A stretch of 29,643 bases of DNA, taken from CAVBBU01 sp963593765 (GTDB lineage Bacteria > Bacillota > Clostridia > Lachnospirales > Lachnospiraceae). The notes below the pieces were generated by a model. The model was not told the DNA's origin. It saw nothing but the letters and a program-made list of their open reading frames with translations, and searched no databases. Where the stretch lies: contig CAVBBU010000010.1 in assembly GCA_963593765.1 (NCBI GenBank), positions 1 through 29,643 of the forward strand, in the 5' to 3' direction. Below, in pieces: positions 1 to 6,768 of this stretch (within the stretch, counting starts at the first letter, position 1; each line of letters begins with the position of its first letter). A program made the translations under genes and the position numbers.

Positions 1-397
1 CAGGAACATATTTCCTTAATTGATTATTAAATTCATCCATTTCAAATAGTACTATATTGGAATTTGTTTCTACTGCTCTTTTATATGTCCTTTCAATAAG
101 ATCCGGTTCAGAAAAATCATCCGCATCAAGGAATATGACATACTCTCCCCTAGAAATTTTTAGGCCGTTATTTCTAGCCACACCGGCATGAAGATTCTCC
201 TGATGTAGCACTCTTATCCTATTATCTCTTGCAGCGTAGTCATTAAGTATATCTAGTGAATTATCAGTAGAGCCATCATCAACACATATAATCTCTATAT
301 CCTTTTCAGTTTGACAAAGAAGCGAGTCTAGTGCCTCACCTACAGTCCTTTGTGCATTATATACCGGCATTACTACCGAAACCTTAATATCGCTCAT
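1..397 (-). CDS. Family 2 glycosyltransferase, C-terminus cut by window edge
   Basis: The visible part is 132 residues from ATG 397 and runs off the left edge. It begins MSDIKVSVVMPVYNAQRTVG, the canonical opening of GT-A fold family 2 glycosyltransferases, followed by the nucleotide-binding stretch ICVDDGSTDNSL (residues 38-49) and the metal/nucleotide-sugar binding DAD at 91-93 (FLDADDF). Such enzymes transfer a sugar from a nucleotide sugar to a lipid, polysaccharide or teichoic acid acceptor on the cytoplasmic side of the membrane. Acceptor and sugar cannot be inferred because the variable C-terminal half lies outside. Any membrane segments would also be outside. The upstream ribosome site is weak. 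It is separated from scpB by a terminator and a palindrome-rich spacer, so it is probably a separate transcription unit. Family assignment is firm, role unknown. Confidence 0.9.
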   Translation of the reverse strand, partial: MSDIKVSVVMPVYNAQRTVGEALDSLLCQTEKDIEIICVDDGSTDNSLDILNDYAARDNRIRVLHQENLHAGVARNNGLKISRGEYVIFLDADDFSEPDLIERTYKRAVETNSNIVLFEMDEFNNQLRKYVP

Positions 398-424
398 AAA
401 ATTCTACCTATAAAATATTAAATA

Positions 425-508
425 AGAATCCTGCTTCGCAGGATTCTCCGCCTGCGGCGGGTCGCAAAGCGACAATTCCCACTTTGCCGCAGTGCGATCC
501 ACGCGGAG
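425..508. repeat. Nested palindromic element (REP/BIME-like or structured RNA)
   Basis: Four pairings can be drawn. AGAATCCTGC/GCAGGATTCT forms a 10-bp hairpin with a TTC loop (425-447). CTCCGC (446-451) pairs with GCGGAG (503-508). Immediately inside, CTGCGGC (452-458) pairs with GCCGCAG (486-492). Inside that, GTCGC/GCGAC closes an AAA loop (461-473). The two long-range stems are continuous on one side and separated by a 10-nt bulge (493-502) on the other. No ORF runs through it and it is GC-rich against an AT-rich background. It looks like a dispersed intergenic palindromic repeat or a structured RNA; copy number in the genome cannot be judged here. Confidence 0.65.
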
Positions 509-509
509 C

Positions 510-565
510 ATTTTATCAAATAGGAAACGAAGTTTCCTATTTGATCGTTTCCTATTTGATAAAAT
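510..565. repeat. 19-bp perfect inverted repeat with a third internal arm
   Basis: ATTTTATCAAATAGGAAAC at 510-528 is exactly inverted at 547-565. A third copy of the arm, truncated to 14 bp, lies at 532-545. The left arm can therefore pair with the middle arm (GAA loop) or with the right arm (18-nt loop). It abuts the scpB terminator and the nested palindromes on its left, as if one arm of a palindromic element had been duplicated. Confidence 0.75.
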
Positions 566-586
566 AGCCTGCCACTCGGCAGGCTA
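565..586 (-). terminator. Intrinsic terminator of scpA-scpB
   Basis: TAGCCTGCC (565-573) and GGCAGGCTA (578-586) form a 9-bp stem with a 4-nt loop. It lies 10 nt past the scpB stop and is followed on the minus strand by ATTTTAT. The opposite side has AAAAATTT, so it could also act for plus-strand transcription. Confidence 0.85.
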
Positions 587-596
587 AAAATTTCTA

Positions 597-1292
597 TTAT
601 GCTACAACCATAGTGCTTTCATAGCTAGTACTAAGCTCTGCCGTCTCGTCTGCATGCTGCAGGTCAGTGCTTTGAGGAATATCTGTCGTAATCTCAGCAG
701 GAGCTACACCTGGCTCTGTTCCAAACTTATAATTAACCTCCTCTTCTACCTCATGCTCTATCTGTGCCTCCTGATCTGGTGTTACACCCGGAAGGTCTGT
801 CTTAGATACAACTCCAAATCTTCTTAAAAACTCCTCTGTAGTAGCAAAAAGTATAGGTCTTCCCGGAGCTTCAAGCCTTCCAACCTCGCATACTAAGCCG
901 TATTCAACTAGCTTATTTACAGCATGGTCAGATGCAACTCCTCTTATCTTTTCTATCTGTGCCTTAGTTACAGGCTGCTTGTAGGCTATAATAGAGAGTG
1001 TCTCAAGTACAACCTCGGTAAGTACCTGCTTTTTAGGTGCCTTGGCAACCTTTATAAGCTGGTCGTAGTAATCAGACTTAGTACACATCTGGAAACTGCC
1101 ATCAAGCTCTATAATCTGCATGGCTCTGTCTTCATCTGTATATCTTTTTTGCAGCCTATAGACTGCCTCTCTTGCCTCATCATCGCCTGTATCAAGTGCT
1201 GCTGAAAGCTGCTTAACATCTACAGACTTACCCATAGCAAAAAGCACTGCCTCTACAACTGATTCCTGCTTTGATTCTTCTTCTCTAGTCAT
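597..1292 (-). CDS. scpB: Segregation and condensation protein B (ScpB)
   Basis: ScpB is a dimeric tandem winged-helix protein that, with the kleisin ScpA, loads and regulates the SMC condensin during chromosome segregation. The N-terminal half (VVEAVLFAMGKSVDVKQLSAAL) and the second winged helix (VLETLSIIAYKQPVTKAQIEKIRGV, then GRPILFATTEEFLRRFG) are textbook ScpB. The start is taken at ATG 1292 rather than GTG 1295 because GGAGG lies 7 nt upstream of the ATG and only 4 nt from the GTG. The protein is then 231 aa, longer than the usual roughly 190, because of an acidic, Ser/Thr-rich tail of about 50 residues after the conserved core. The scpA stop overlaps this start (TGATG), so the two are translationally coupled, matching their joint complex. 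A strong hairpin terminator follows directly. Confidence 0.96.
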   Translation of the reverse strand: MTREEESKQESVVEAVLFAMGKSVDVKQLSAALDTGDDEAREAVYRLQKRYTDEDRAMQIIELDGSFQMCTKSDYYDQLIKVAKAPKKQVLTEVVLETLSIIAYKQPVTKAQIEKIRGVASDHAVNKLVEYGLVCEVGRLEAPGRPILFATTEEFLRRFGVVSKTDLPGVTPDQEAQIEHEVEEEVNYKFGTEPGVAPAEITTDIPQSTDLQHADETAELSTSYESTMVVA

Positions 1293-2092
1293 CACATATC
1301 CTCCAGTCCTGAAAGATCCAGCTCCTCCTCAGAGCCCTCTTCCTCTAAAGTTTCTATACTAATATCATCAAATAGCTTTTCCTGCATAAGTGAAAGCTTA
1401 CCCATCTTAACAAGCTCTAATACAGCAAGAAATGTTACCACAACCTCAAATTTCGTACTTTGCTTTTCAAGCAAATTCCTAAAGGAAAACTTTCTGTTGT
1501 TTCTGGCATAGGTCATAAGCGATCCAATTCTTTGCTCTAAGCTAATCGGCTCCTTTTTGATAGTGCCAAACTTGCTTCGCTCTGGATCTACTCTATCCTC
1601 CTTACGCTTCATAACAGCCTCAAATATAGATTGAAGCCTTGCAAGCGTCATGCCATCAAACAGCTCATCAAGATTAACCGGTGGCTCGTACTTAAGCACT
1701 TCCTTTGGAATAGTAGGATCCTTATACAAATACTTCTCTGTCTCAAACTCCCTGTCAGCAAGCTCCCTTGCTATAAGCTTAAACTTTTTATGCTCTAGGA
1801 GTCTTTCAACCAGCTCAGATCTAGGATCTATCTCCTCGCCTGTTTCCTCATCTACCTCTCTAGGAAGCAGCATCTTAGCCTTAATATCTAAAAGCGTCGC
1901 CGCCATAAGAAGAAAATCAGATACTATATTAAGATCCTCAGTCTCCATATGGGACATATAGTCAAGGTACTGCTCAGTTATTTGAGATATAGGAATGTCA
2001 TATATATTAATCTTGTCCTTTTCTATAAGATGAAGAAGCAGGTCTAGGGGACCTTCAAACTTATCCAGCTTATATGATATCTCTTCTGACAT
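1292..2092 (-). CDS. scpA: Segregation and condensation protein A (ScpA, kleisin)
   Basis: ScpA is the kleisin subunit bridging the SMC heads and binding the ScpB dimer. The N-terminal signature YKLDKFEGPLDLLLHLIEKD followed by INIYDIPISQITEQYLDYM is diagnostic, as is the C-terminal winged helix (FRNLLEKQSTKFEVVVTFLAVLELVKMG) near residues 210-240. The ORF extends upstream to GTG 2113, but ATG 2092 has GAGGAA 3-8 nt upstream and begins MSEEISYKLDKF, the usual position for the family, giving 266 aa. The C-terminus is acidic (EEEGSEEELDLSGLEDM). It is first in a two-gene operon with scpB. A terminator of the preceding unit (2152-2193) separates it from the envelope genes, so its promoter must lie in 2093-2150, where AT-rich minus 10-like sequences are present but no clear minus 35. 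Confidence 0.97.
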   Translation of the reverse strand: MSEEISYKLDKFEGPLDLLLHLIEKDKINIYDIPISQITEQYLDYMSHMETEDLNIVSDFLLMAATLLDIKAKMLLPREVDEETGEEIDPRSELVERLLEHKKFKLIARELADREFETEKYLYKDPTIPKEVLKYEPPVNLDELFDGMTLARLQSIFEAVMKRKEDRVDPERSKFGTIKKEPISLEQRIGSLMTYARNNRKFSFRNLLEKQSTKFEVVVTFLAVLELVKMGKLSLMQEKLFDDISIETLEEEGSEEELDLSGLEDM

Positions 2093-2151
2093 AAATTCCT
2101 CGTAAAAAACCACTTTATATAGTTATATAATAGGCTCATGCATACAAAATA

Positions 2152-2193
2152 GAGAGCCTTATATAGGGCTAATTATAACCCAATAAGGCTCTC
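2152..2193 (-). terminator. Intrinsic terminator after the metallophosphoesterase gene
   Basis: GAGAGCCTTAT (2152-2162) pairs perfectly with ATAAGGCTCTC (2183-2193), with a short GGG/CCC pairing in the loop. On the minus strand it is followed by TATTTTG. It closes the lipoprotein-carboxypeptidase-phosphoesterase operon before scpA. Confidence 0.85.
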
Positions 2194-2221
2194 ATGTAAA
2201 GAAATATCGCTAAATATACGA

Positions 2222-3094
2222 CTATTTTTCTATATGTACCACTACTACTTGTGGTTTATTATTAAATCTTATGTTAACGCTATGTGTTCCAAGGCCAGAA
2301 CTTATAATAAGATAAGAATTATCCTTACGCTTTAGTCCTACTACCTTATCACTAAAGAACTGAAGCTGCGGAGTCATAAGCCCTATGTCACCCAAAAGCC
2401 TAATAGTTCCGCCATGAAAATGCCCTGAAAGGCTTATATCAGCTCCCCAAGAGGCATATGCATCGAAAAATAGCGGACTGTGTGCCAGTAAAATCTGAAG
2501 CTTAGATTTATCTGCAGCACCCAGCTTTTTTTCTATATAAGACTCATGCATGCTCTTACATATAACATTTCTATAATATTCATTATCTATATCAAGTCCG
2601 CTGATAACTATGTCATCGTCAAGGAAAGCACTGCTATCTGACAGATAATATGCCCCCATGTCACAAAGAGCTTTCTCAAACTGAATATAGCTATCCCCAT
2701 ATCTACTTGGGTGTGCCTTCATTCGCTGCTCATGATTTCCATTGGCATAATATAAAGGATACTTATCTGTCAGCCTTTCGCAAAGGTCTAGGGTTTTATA
2801 TATATCAACCCTCCTCTTACAAACCATCATATCTCCGCCAACTAAAACTGCATCAGGCTTAACACTGTCAATGATATCAATAAGTCTAGAATTATCCTCG
2901 CCAAATGACTTATCGTGAAGGTCAGTTAAAAAAACTAAGGTTCTGTCTTTATTTATAGGCTTTTGCGACTTTATATTATATATAGCAGCTGTAAGTGTCC
3001 TCTTTTCATATTCAGATATAGTCACAAAGCCTGCCACAAGTGCGGCAAAAACTGCAGCTAAATCTGCATAGCCATAAGGCTTTACTCTACCCAT
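2222..3094 (-). CDS. Membrane-anchored metallophosphoesterase (calcineurin-like)
   Basis: This 290-residue protein carries the complete dimetal phosphoesterase motif series: D58-L-H60 (FLTDLHD), GGD at 86-88, GNHE at 119-122, H205 (LAHSP) and GHFHGG at 224-229. The overall pattern matches the YkuE-like branch of calcineurin-type enzymes, several of which act on phospholipid or nucleotide-linked phosphodiesters at the membrane; the substrate here is unknown. Residues 10-27 form one hydrophobic segment without a signal cleavage motif, so it is probably an anchored protein; which side the catalytic domain faces is not determined. The gene starts inside the end of the carboxypeptidase gene (13-bp overlap; GAGGG just upstream of ATG 3094), indicating coupled translation and a likely envelope-related role. 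A terminator follows. Confidence 0.88.
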   Translation of the reverse strand: MGRVKPYGYADLAAVFAALVAGFVTISEYEKRTLTAAIYNIKSQKPINKDRTLVFLTDLHDKSFGEDNSRLIDIIDSVKPDAVLVGGDMMVCKRRVDIYKTLDLCERLTDKYPLYYANGNHEQRMKAHPSRYGDSYIQFEKALCDMGAYYLSDSSAFLDDDIVISGLDIDNEYYRNVICKSMHESYIEKKLGAADKSKLQILLAHSPLFFDAYASWGADISLSGHFHGGTIRLLGDIGLMTPQLQFFSDKVVGLKRKDNSYLIISSGLGTHSVNIRFNNKPQVVVVHIEK

Positions 3095-4272
3095 ACACCC
3101 TCACTATCGACCCTATAGCCATCTGGTGTTGTGGTATTCTTAAGCATGCTTCCATTATCATCATAATAATACCACTTGTTATTTATCATAACCCAGCCAT
3201 TCATTCCCGGACCAACTCCGACAGATACCAAGGAGTCAACGCCTGTGTTTGTACCTGCACTCGTACCTGTGCTATTTTGGTTTTCCATTGCAGCCTCACT
3301 AGCTGCCTCGGTTGCATTTGCCGCATCTGCACATGCCTTATCTATAGCAAAGCCATAGTCAAGAAGTGCTCTGGTGTCTGTATACTGTGTCTGCTTTGCC
3401 TTTAAAACTACAGCTATAAGTGTAACGTCATCCTTTGTTGCACCTGTAACTAATGTATTCCATGCCTTAGACGTATAGCCTGTCTTTCCGCCAAATACTC
3501 CCTCGTAGTATCTTGCATCTGATGGATAAAGCATCTTGTGGCCTATGCTTATAGCAGTTGTATTCTTATTTTTTATAGTCGCCGGAAATGTATATGTAAG
3601 TGTATTATTAATTTGCCTAAAGGTTTCATTTGCAAAGCAGGCCTTTGCTATAAGAGCCATATCCCTTGCGGTTGTAAGATGCTTTGTATCATTAAGCCCA
3701 TTGGGATTAACAAAATTTGTATTCGTGCAGCCTAGCTCCTTTGCCCTCGCATTCATCATGGCAGAAAAGCCTGCTACCGTACCGCCTACATGCTCCGCAA
3801 GTCCATTAGCTACCTCATTAGCGGACTTAAGAAGCAGTCCGTACAAACAGTCTCTTACGCTTATTACATCGCCCTCTGTAAGATTAAGCGTTACTGCACC
3901 TGCCTCAAGATTCGTAGTAGCTATCTTGGAAAATGTTACCTTATCATCAAGATTACACTTTTCGATAACTAAGAGTGCTGTCATCATCTTTGTAATAGAT
4001 GCAGGATATAGCTGCTCGTCAGGATTCTTCTCATACAAAACCTTGCCAGTGCTAGCATCTATAAGAATAGCTGCCTCTGCCTGAATACTTGGTGCTTGCA
4101 CAGCTATGCTTTGCTCCTGCGTACTCTGCTCCTGCGTGCTCTGCTCCTGCGTGCTCTGCATTTCTGAGGCTTGCACCATTTCCGTGGTATCTGCATATAC
4201 AGGTATAGCTGCAACTAATGCTGCAGCTATAGTTAATGCTATTATTCTTCTAAGCCTTGATAGTTTACTCAT
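3082..4272 (-). CDS. D-alanyl-D-alanine carboxypeptidase (S11) with cell-wall repeat
   Basis: A secreted penicillin-binding protein of the DacA/DacF type, trimming the terminal D-Ala of peptidoglycan stem pentapeptides outside the membrane. The 396-aa product has a signal peptide (basic start, hydrophobic 10-25, cut near VYA-D), and all three serine-acyltransferase motifs: S92-x-x-K95 (SITK), S150-A-N and K263-T-G. Before the catalytic domain is a linker with STQEQ three times (residues 40-54). The usual PBP5 C-terminal beta domain and amphipathic anchor are not evident; instead the end (about 356-396) is a choline-binding-like repeat, WVMINNKWYYYDDNGSMLKN then TTTPDGYRV..EGVWV, which suggests non-covalent wall attachment. 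It overlaps the upstream lipoprotein gene by 8 bp and the downstream phosphoesterase gene by 13 bp. Confidence 0.94.
   Translation of the reverse strand: MSKLSRLRRIIALTIAAALVAAIPVYADTTEMVQASEMQSTQEQSTQEQSTQEQSIAVQAPSIQAEAAILIDASTGKVLYEKNPDEQLYPASITKMMTALLVIEKCNLDDKVTFSKIATTNLEAGAVTLNLTEGDVISVRDCLYGLLLKSANEVANGLAEHVGGTVAGFSAMMNARAKELGCTNTNFVNPNGLNDTKHLTTARDMALIAKACFANETFRQINNTLTYTFPATIKNKNTTAISIGHKMLYPSDARYYEGVFGGKTGYTSKAWNTLVTGATKDDVTLIAVVLKAKQTQYTDTRALLDYGFAIDKACADAANATEAASEAAMENQNSTGTSAGTNTGVDSLVSVGVGPGMNGWVMINNKWYYYDDNGSMLKNTTTPDGYRVDSEGVWVE
4113..4157 (-). repeat. Three tandem 15-bp repeats encoding STQEQ
   Basis: Three consecutive copies of GCTCCTGCGT(A/G)CTCT (plus-strand reading), two identical and one with a single A/G change, lie in the linker of the carboxypeptidase gene. 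Being a multiple of three, the array can gain or lose copies without breaking the frame. Confidence 0.9.
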
Positions 4273-4807
4273 TATCGTCCTCTATTAGATTAATTACTGC
4301 CTTACTATCCTTAGTTATATTACCATCAGAGTCCATAGTTATATCTATCTTATACCCCTCTAGCTCAAATGATAATACATCTCCCTCTGTAGTCGCCTCT
4401 ATATCTGCATCTAATGAATTTATAAAATCATCCTTAGACAGCTTACTTGCTGACTGCTCAAAAAGCTCTCCAAAGTTAGTTTCTATGCTAATGCAAGAGG
4501 TATAGTAGTCATCATCATTAGCTACAGTAATTAATTCTACTGTTTTGTCAGCATAGGTAAGTGTTCTGTTTGCTGCTCCCTCCCCGGTATCTGACTGCGG
4601 CTCGCCAAATTCTGCAACTATGCCATCATAGTCATCACCGATAAGATTCGCCATATCAAAGTTTAGCTTGCTAGCACTAACCTCTTCCTTTGCTGTCTCG
4701 CTCTTTTCGCTTTGTGATTGACTAGAGCCCTTAGAGCATGCACTTGCTACAGCTAGTACAGATAAAACCATAGCACCTATTAATATAAGCTTAATACTTC
4801 TTTTCAT
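4265..4807 (-). CDS. Putative lipoprotein of unknown function
   Basis: A 180-aa product with a lipoprotein signal: MKRSIKLILIGAMVLSVLAV then ASAC with lipidation at C24, followed by a Ser/Gln/Lys-rich linker (25-45). The mature domain contains LIGDDYDGIVAEFGEPQ and LTYADKTVELI, a pattern reminiscent of small BLIP/SmpA-like beta-rich lipoproteins, but I cannot assign a family. It is probably anchored on the outer face of the cytoplasmic membrane. The stop overlaps the carboxypeptidase start by 8 bp, so it is the first gene of a coupled three-gene envelope operon and may assist or regulate the carboxypeptidase; that is inference from position only. A TTGTGG..TATAGA promoter-like pair with a 16-bp spacer lies about 20 bp upstream of the start region, but it is weak. 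Confidence 0.75.
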   Translation of the reverse strand: MKRSIKLILIGAMVLSVLAVASACSKGSSQSQSEKSETAKEEVSASKLNFDMANLIGDDYDGIVAEFGEPQSDTGEGAANRTLTYADKTVELITVANDDDYYTSCISIETNFGELFEQSASKLSKDDFINSLDADIEATTEGDVLSFELEGYKIDITMDSDGNITKDSKAVINLIEDDNE

Positions 4808-4891
4808 AATTTTGCTCCTTATCTATAAACTACACTCAATCTACCACAATTACTGTGTTAATTCTATGTAGAAGTTCTTAAATATTTCTTT

Positions 4892-5488
4892 CTACATGAA
4901 TCTTTCTCTAGCGATCTCAGCTATAAGCTTAACTGTGCCTTCTACTCCGAAGGTTCCTGTATTAATCATAATATCATGATAGGCATATGCAGTATCTATA
5001 TCCTTGCAATATCTTCTTCTGTACAGCTCTCTTGATTCATCAGCCTTTTTTATAACCCTAGGTGCAGTTTTAGGATCCATCTGAAGCTTGTTGATACAGT
5101 TATCTAATCTATCCTCAAAGGATGCGTACAGTCTAACACTTAATTTATTATCATAATCCCTGAGTATGCTTTCTGCACATCTTCCAACTATTATTCCGGA
5201 CTGCTTATTAGCATAGTCTAGGATAATATTTCTTTGAACCTCAAATATCTCGTCCTCAAGTGGCTGAGGGCTAAGTCCAAATGCCTCAAGACTAAAAAGT
5301 CTTTTTCTCGAGCTTTCCTCGCTATCACTAATTTTAGATATAGGAAGATTCATCCTCTTTGCAGTTTCCTCAACTATATCTCTGTCAAGAAAATCTATAC
5401 CCAGCTCCTGTGAAAGAGCCCTTGCTATAGTTCTTCCCATACTTGCAAACTGTCTTGAAATTGTAATCAGATATTTTTTCTCGCTCAT
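4892..5488 (-). CDS. Cytidylate-kinase-like protein
   Basis: The 198-residue product from ATG 5488 opens KYLITISRQFASMGRTIARALSQELGIDFLDRDIV, the layout of the cytidylate kinase-like (Cytidylate_kin2) family of P-loop proteins, with later VGRCAESILRDY and an Arg-rich lid region (YRRRYCKDIDTAYAYHDIMINTG). Family members are thought to phosphorylate nucleotides or related small molecules, but most are uncharacterised. The start is set at 5488 because AGGAG lies 6 nt upstream; the ORF continues to 5530 with poor support. The glycine-rich loop reads ASMGR where relatives commonly have GSGGR, so ATP binding may be altered. It is a monocistronic-looking gene with a TATAAT at 5522-5527. An 8-bp inverted repeat (4866-4873/4890-4897) spans its stop but has no T-run. 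Confidence 0.82.
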   Translation of the reverse strand: MSEKKYLITISRQFASMGRTIARALSQELGIDFLDRDIVEETAKRMNLPISKISDSEESSRKRLFSLEAFGLSPQPLEDEIFEVQRNIILDYANKQSGIIVGRCAESILRDYDNKLSVRLYASFEDRLDNCINKLQMDPKTAPRVIKKADESRELYRRRYCKDIDTAYAYHDIMINTGTFGVEGTVKLIAEIARERFM

Positions 5489-5521
5489 ATATATCTCCTC
5501 ATGTAAATAAATCTTTTGGAA

Positions 5522-5527
5522 ATTATA
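5522..5527 (-). promoter_or_regulatory. Probable minus 10 box of the cytidylate-kinase-like gene
   Basis: TATAAT on the minus strand, 33 nt before the chosen start, preceded by TTG. No convincing minus 35 hexamer is seen at 16-18 bp, so this is a tentative call. Confidence 0.4.
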
Positions 5528-5603
5528 CAACTATTTCAATTTAATAATATACTACAATTTTTTAAGCTTTAATAGTTTTTCATTTTAGTAAATACATTTT
5601 AGT

Positions 5604-6767
5604 TCAAACTTCGCTTACGCTCGTTTTCTCCAAGAGAACGCATGCCTCAACATGCTCAGTAAACGGAAAGCAATCAAATGCACTTGCCTTTACTATATTA
5701 TATCCATGCTTTTTAAATTCCTTCACATCTCTTGCAAGGGTTATTGGGTTGCATGATATATATACTATCTTTTTTGGTGAAAGCCTTGTAGCTCCCTTTA
5801 TAAAGCTTATTGTGCTTCCGGCTCTTGGTGGATCCATAAAAATAGTATCAAATGCACTACCGCCGCCCTTGATATAGCTGTCCATCCACCTTGTAGCATC
5901 TGCTGCATAAAATCTTATATTTTTGATTTTATTATTTTTAGCACCTGTTATGGCATCATTTATCGCATCCTTGTTTAGCTCAACTCCTATAACCTGCCCT
6001 GCACGCCTGCTTGCTATAAGTCCTATAGTTCCAACTCCGCAATAAGCATCTAAAACAAGTTCACTGCCTGTAAGTCCTGCATATTCAAGTGCTTTATTAT
6101 ATAGCTTTTCTGTCATTACCGGATTAACCTGAAAAAATGAGCTTGCTGAAACTCTAAATGTTAATCCGCATAGCCTATCTTCTATATATCCTCTTCCGTA
6201 CAGAACCTTTTGCCTACCCGAAAGCACTAAGCTGTCCGTCCTATCATTAATATCCTGCACTACTGCTTCTATATTAGGATGCATTGCGGTCAATGCTTTT
6301 ATGAAGTCATTTTTCCTTGGAAATACTGGCGATGATGTAACCAAAACAACCAGCAGCTTTTTCGTAAAATGAGATCTTCGAATAAGTACATATCTTAAAA
6401 GTCCATAGCCTGTATCTTCATTATATATCTTAAGCTTAAACGAAGTGCAAAGCTCCTTTATGCTCGAAATAACTAGGCGAGCATCCTTATCTTCTATAAG
6501 ACAATTATCTATATCAACTATATTATGAGAGCTTTTTTCATATGTTCCTGCATATACCATCCCTTTATTATATCCAAATACTGCTGTTACCTTATTTCTA
6601 TAATAAAGAGGATCGTCCATGCCGCATATATCCTCTAAAACCACCTTGCTTCCAAGCAGCTCTCTAACGAGGCTTTGTTTTTTATTAAGCTGTTTTTTAT
6701 AATCCATGCCCATGTATAAGCATCCGCCGCAGTGCTTACTATAGGGGCAGGTATGTTTTTTATCCAT
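5604..6767 (-). CDS. rlmD: 23S rRNA (uracil-C5)-methyltransferase, RlmD/RlmCD family
   Basis: An S-adenosylmethionine-dependent RNA m5U methyltransferase of the TrmA/RumA family, 387 aa. Candidate iron-sulfur ligands are C7, C13, C16 and C89 (CPYSKHCGGC, then DNCLIE). The Rossmann methyltransferase domain has FFQVNP (211-216), the SAM loop LDAYCGVGTIGL (239-250), DPPRAG (312-317), the nucleophile C339 in ISCNP and the general base E373 in HVEAC. The RNA-binding TRAM domain that normally precedes the cysteine cluster in RumA-type enzymes is absent: the cluster begins at residue 7. Which uridine (U747, U1939 or both, E. coli numbering) is modified cannot be told. The start lies one base after the stop of the aminopeptidase gene, with AAAGGAAA in front, so the two genes are co-transcribed and probably coupled. 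Confidence 0.9.
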   Translation of the reverse strand: MDKKHTCPYSKHCGGCLYMGMDYKKQLNKKQSLVRELLGSKVVLEDICGMDDPLYYRNKVTAVFGYNKGMVYAGTYEKSSHNIVDIDNCLIEDKDARLVISSIKELCTSFKLKIYNEDTGYGLLRYVLIRRSHFTKKLLVVLVTSSPVFPRKNDFIKALTAMHPNIEAVVQDINDRTDSLVLSGRQKVLYGRGYIEDRLCGLTFRVSASSFFQVNPVMTEKLYNKALEYAGLTGSELVLDAYCGVGTIGLIASRRAGQVIGVELNKDAINDAITGAKNNKIKNIRFYAADATRWMDSYIKGGGSAFDTIFMDPPRAGSTISFIKGATRLSPKKIVYISCNPITLARDVKEFKKHGYNIVKASAFDCFPFTEHVEACVLLEKTSVSEV

Positions 6768-6768
6768 A

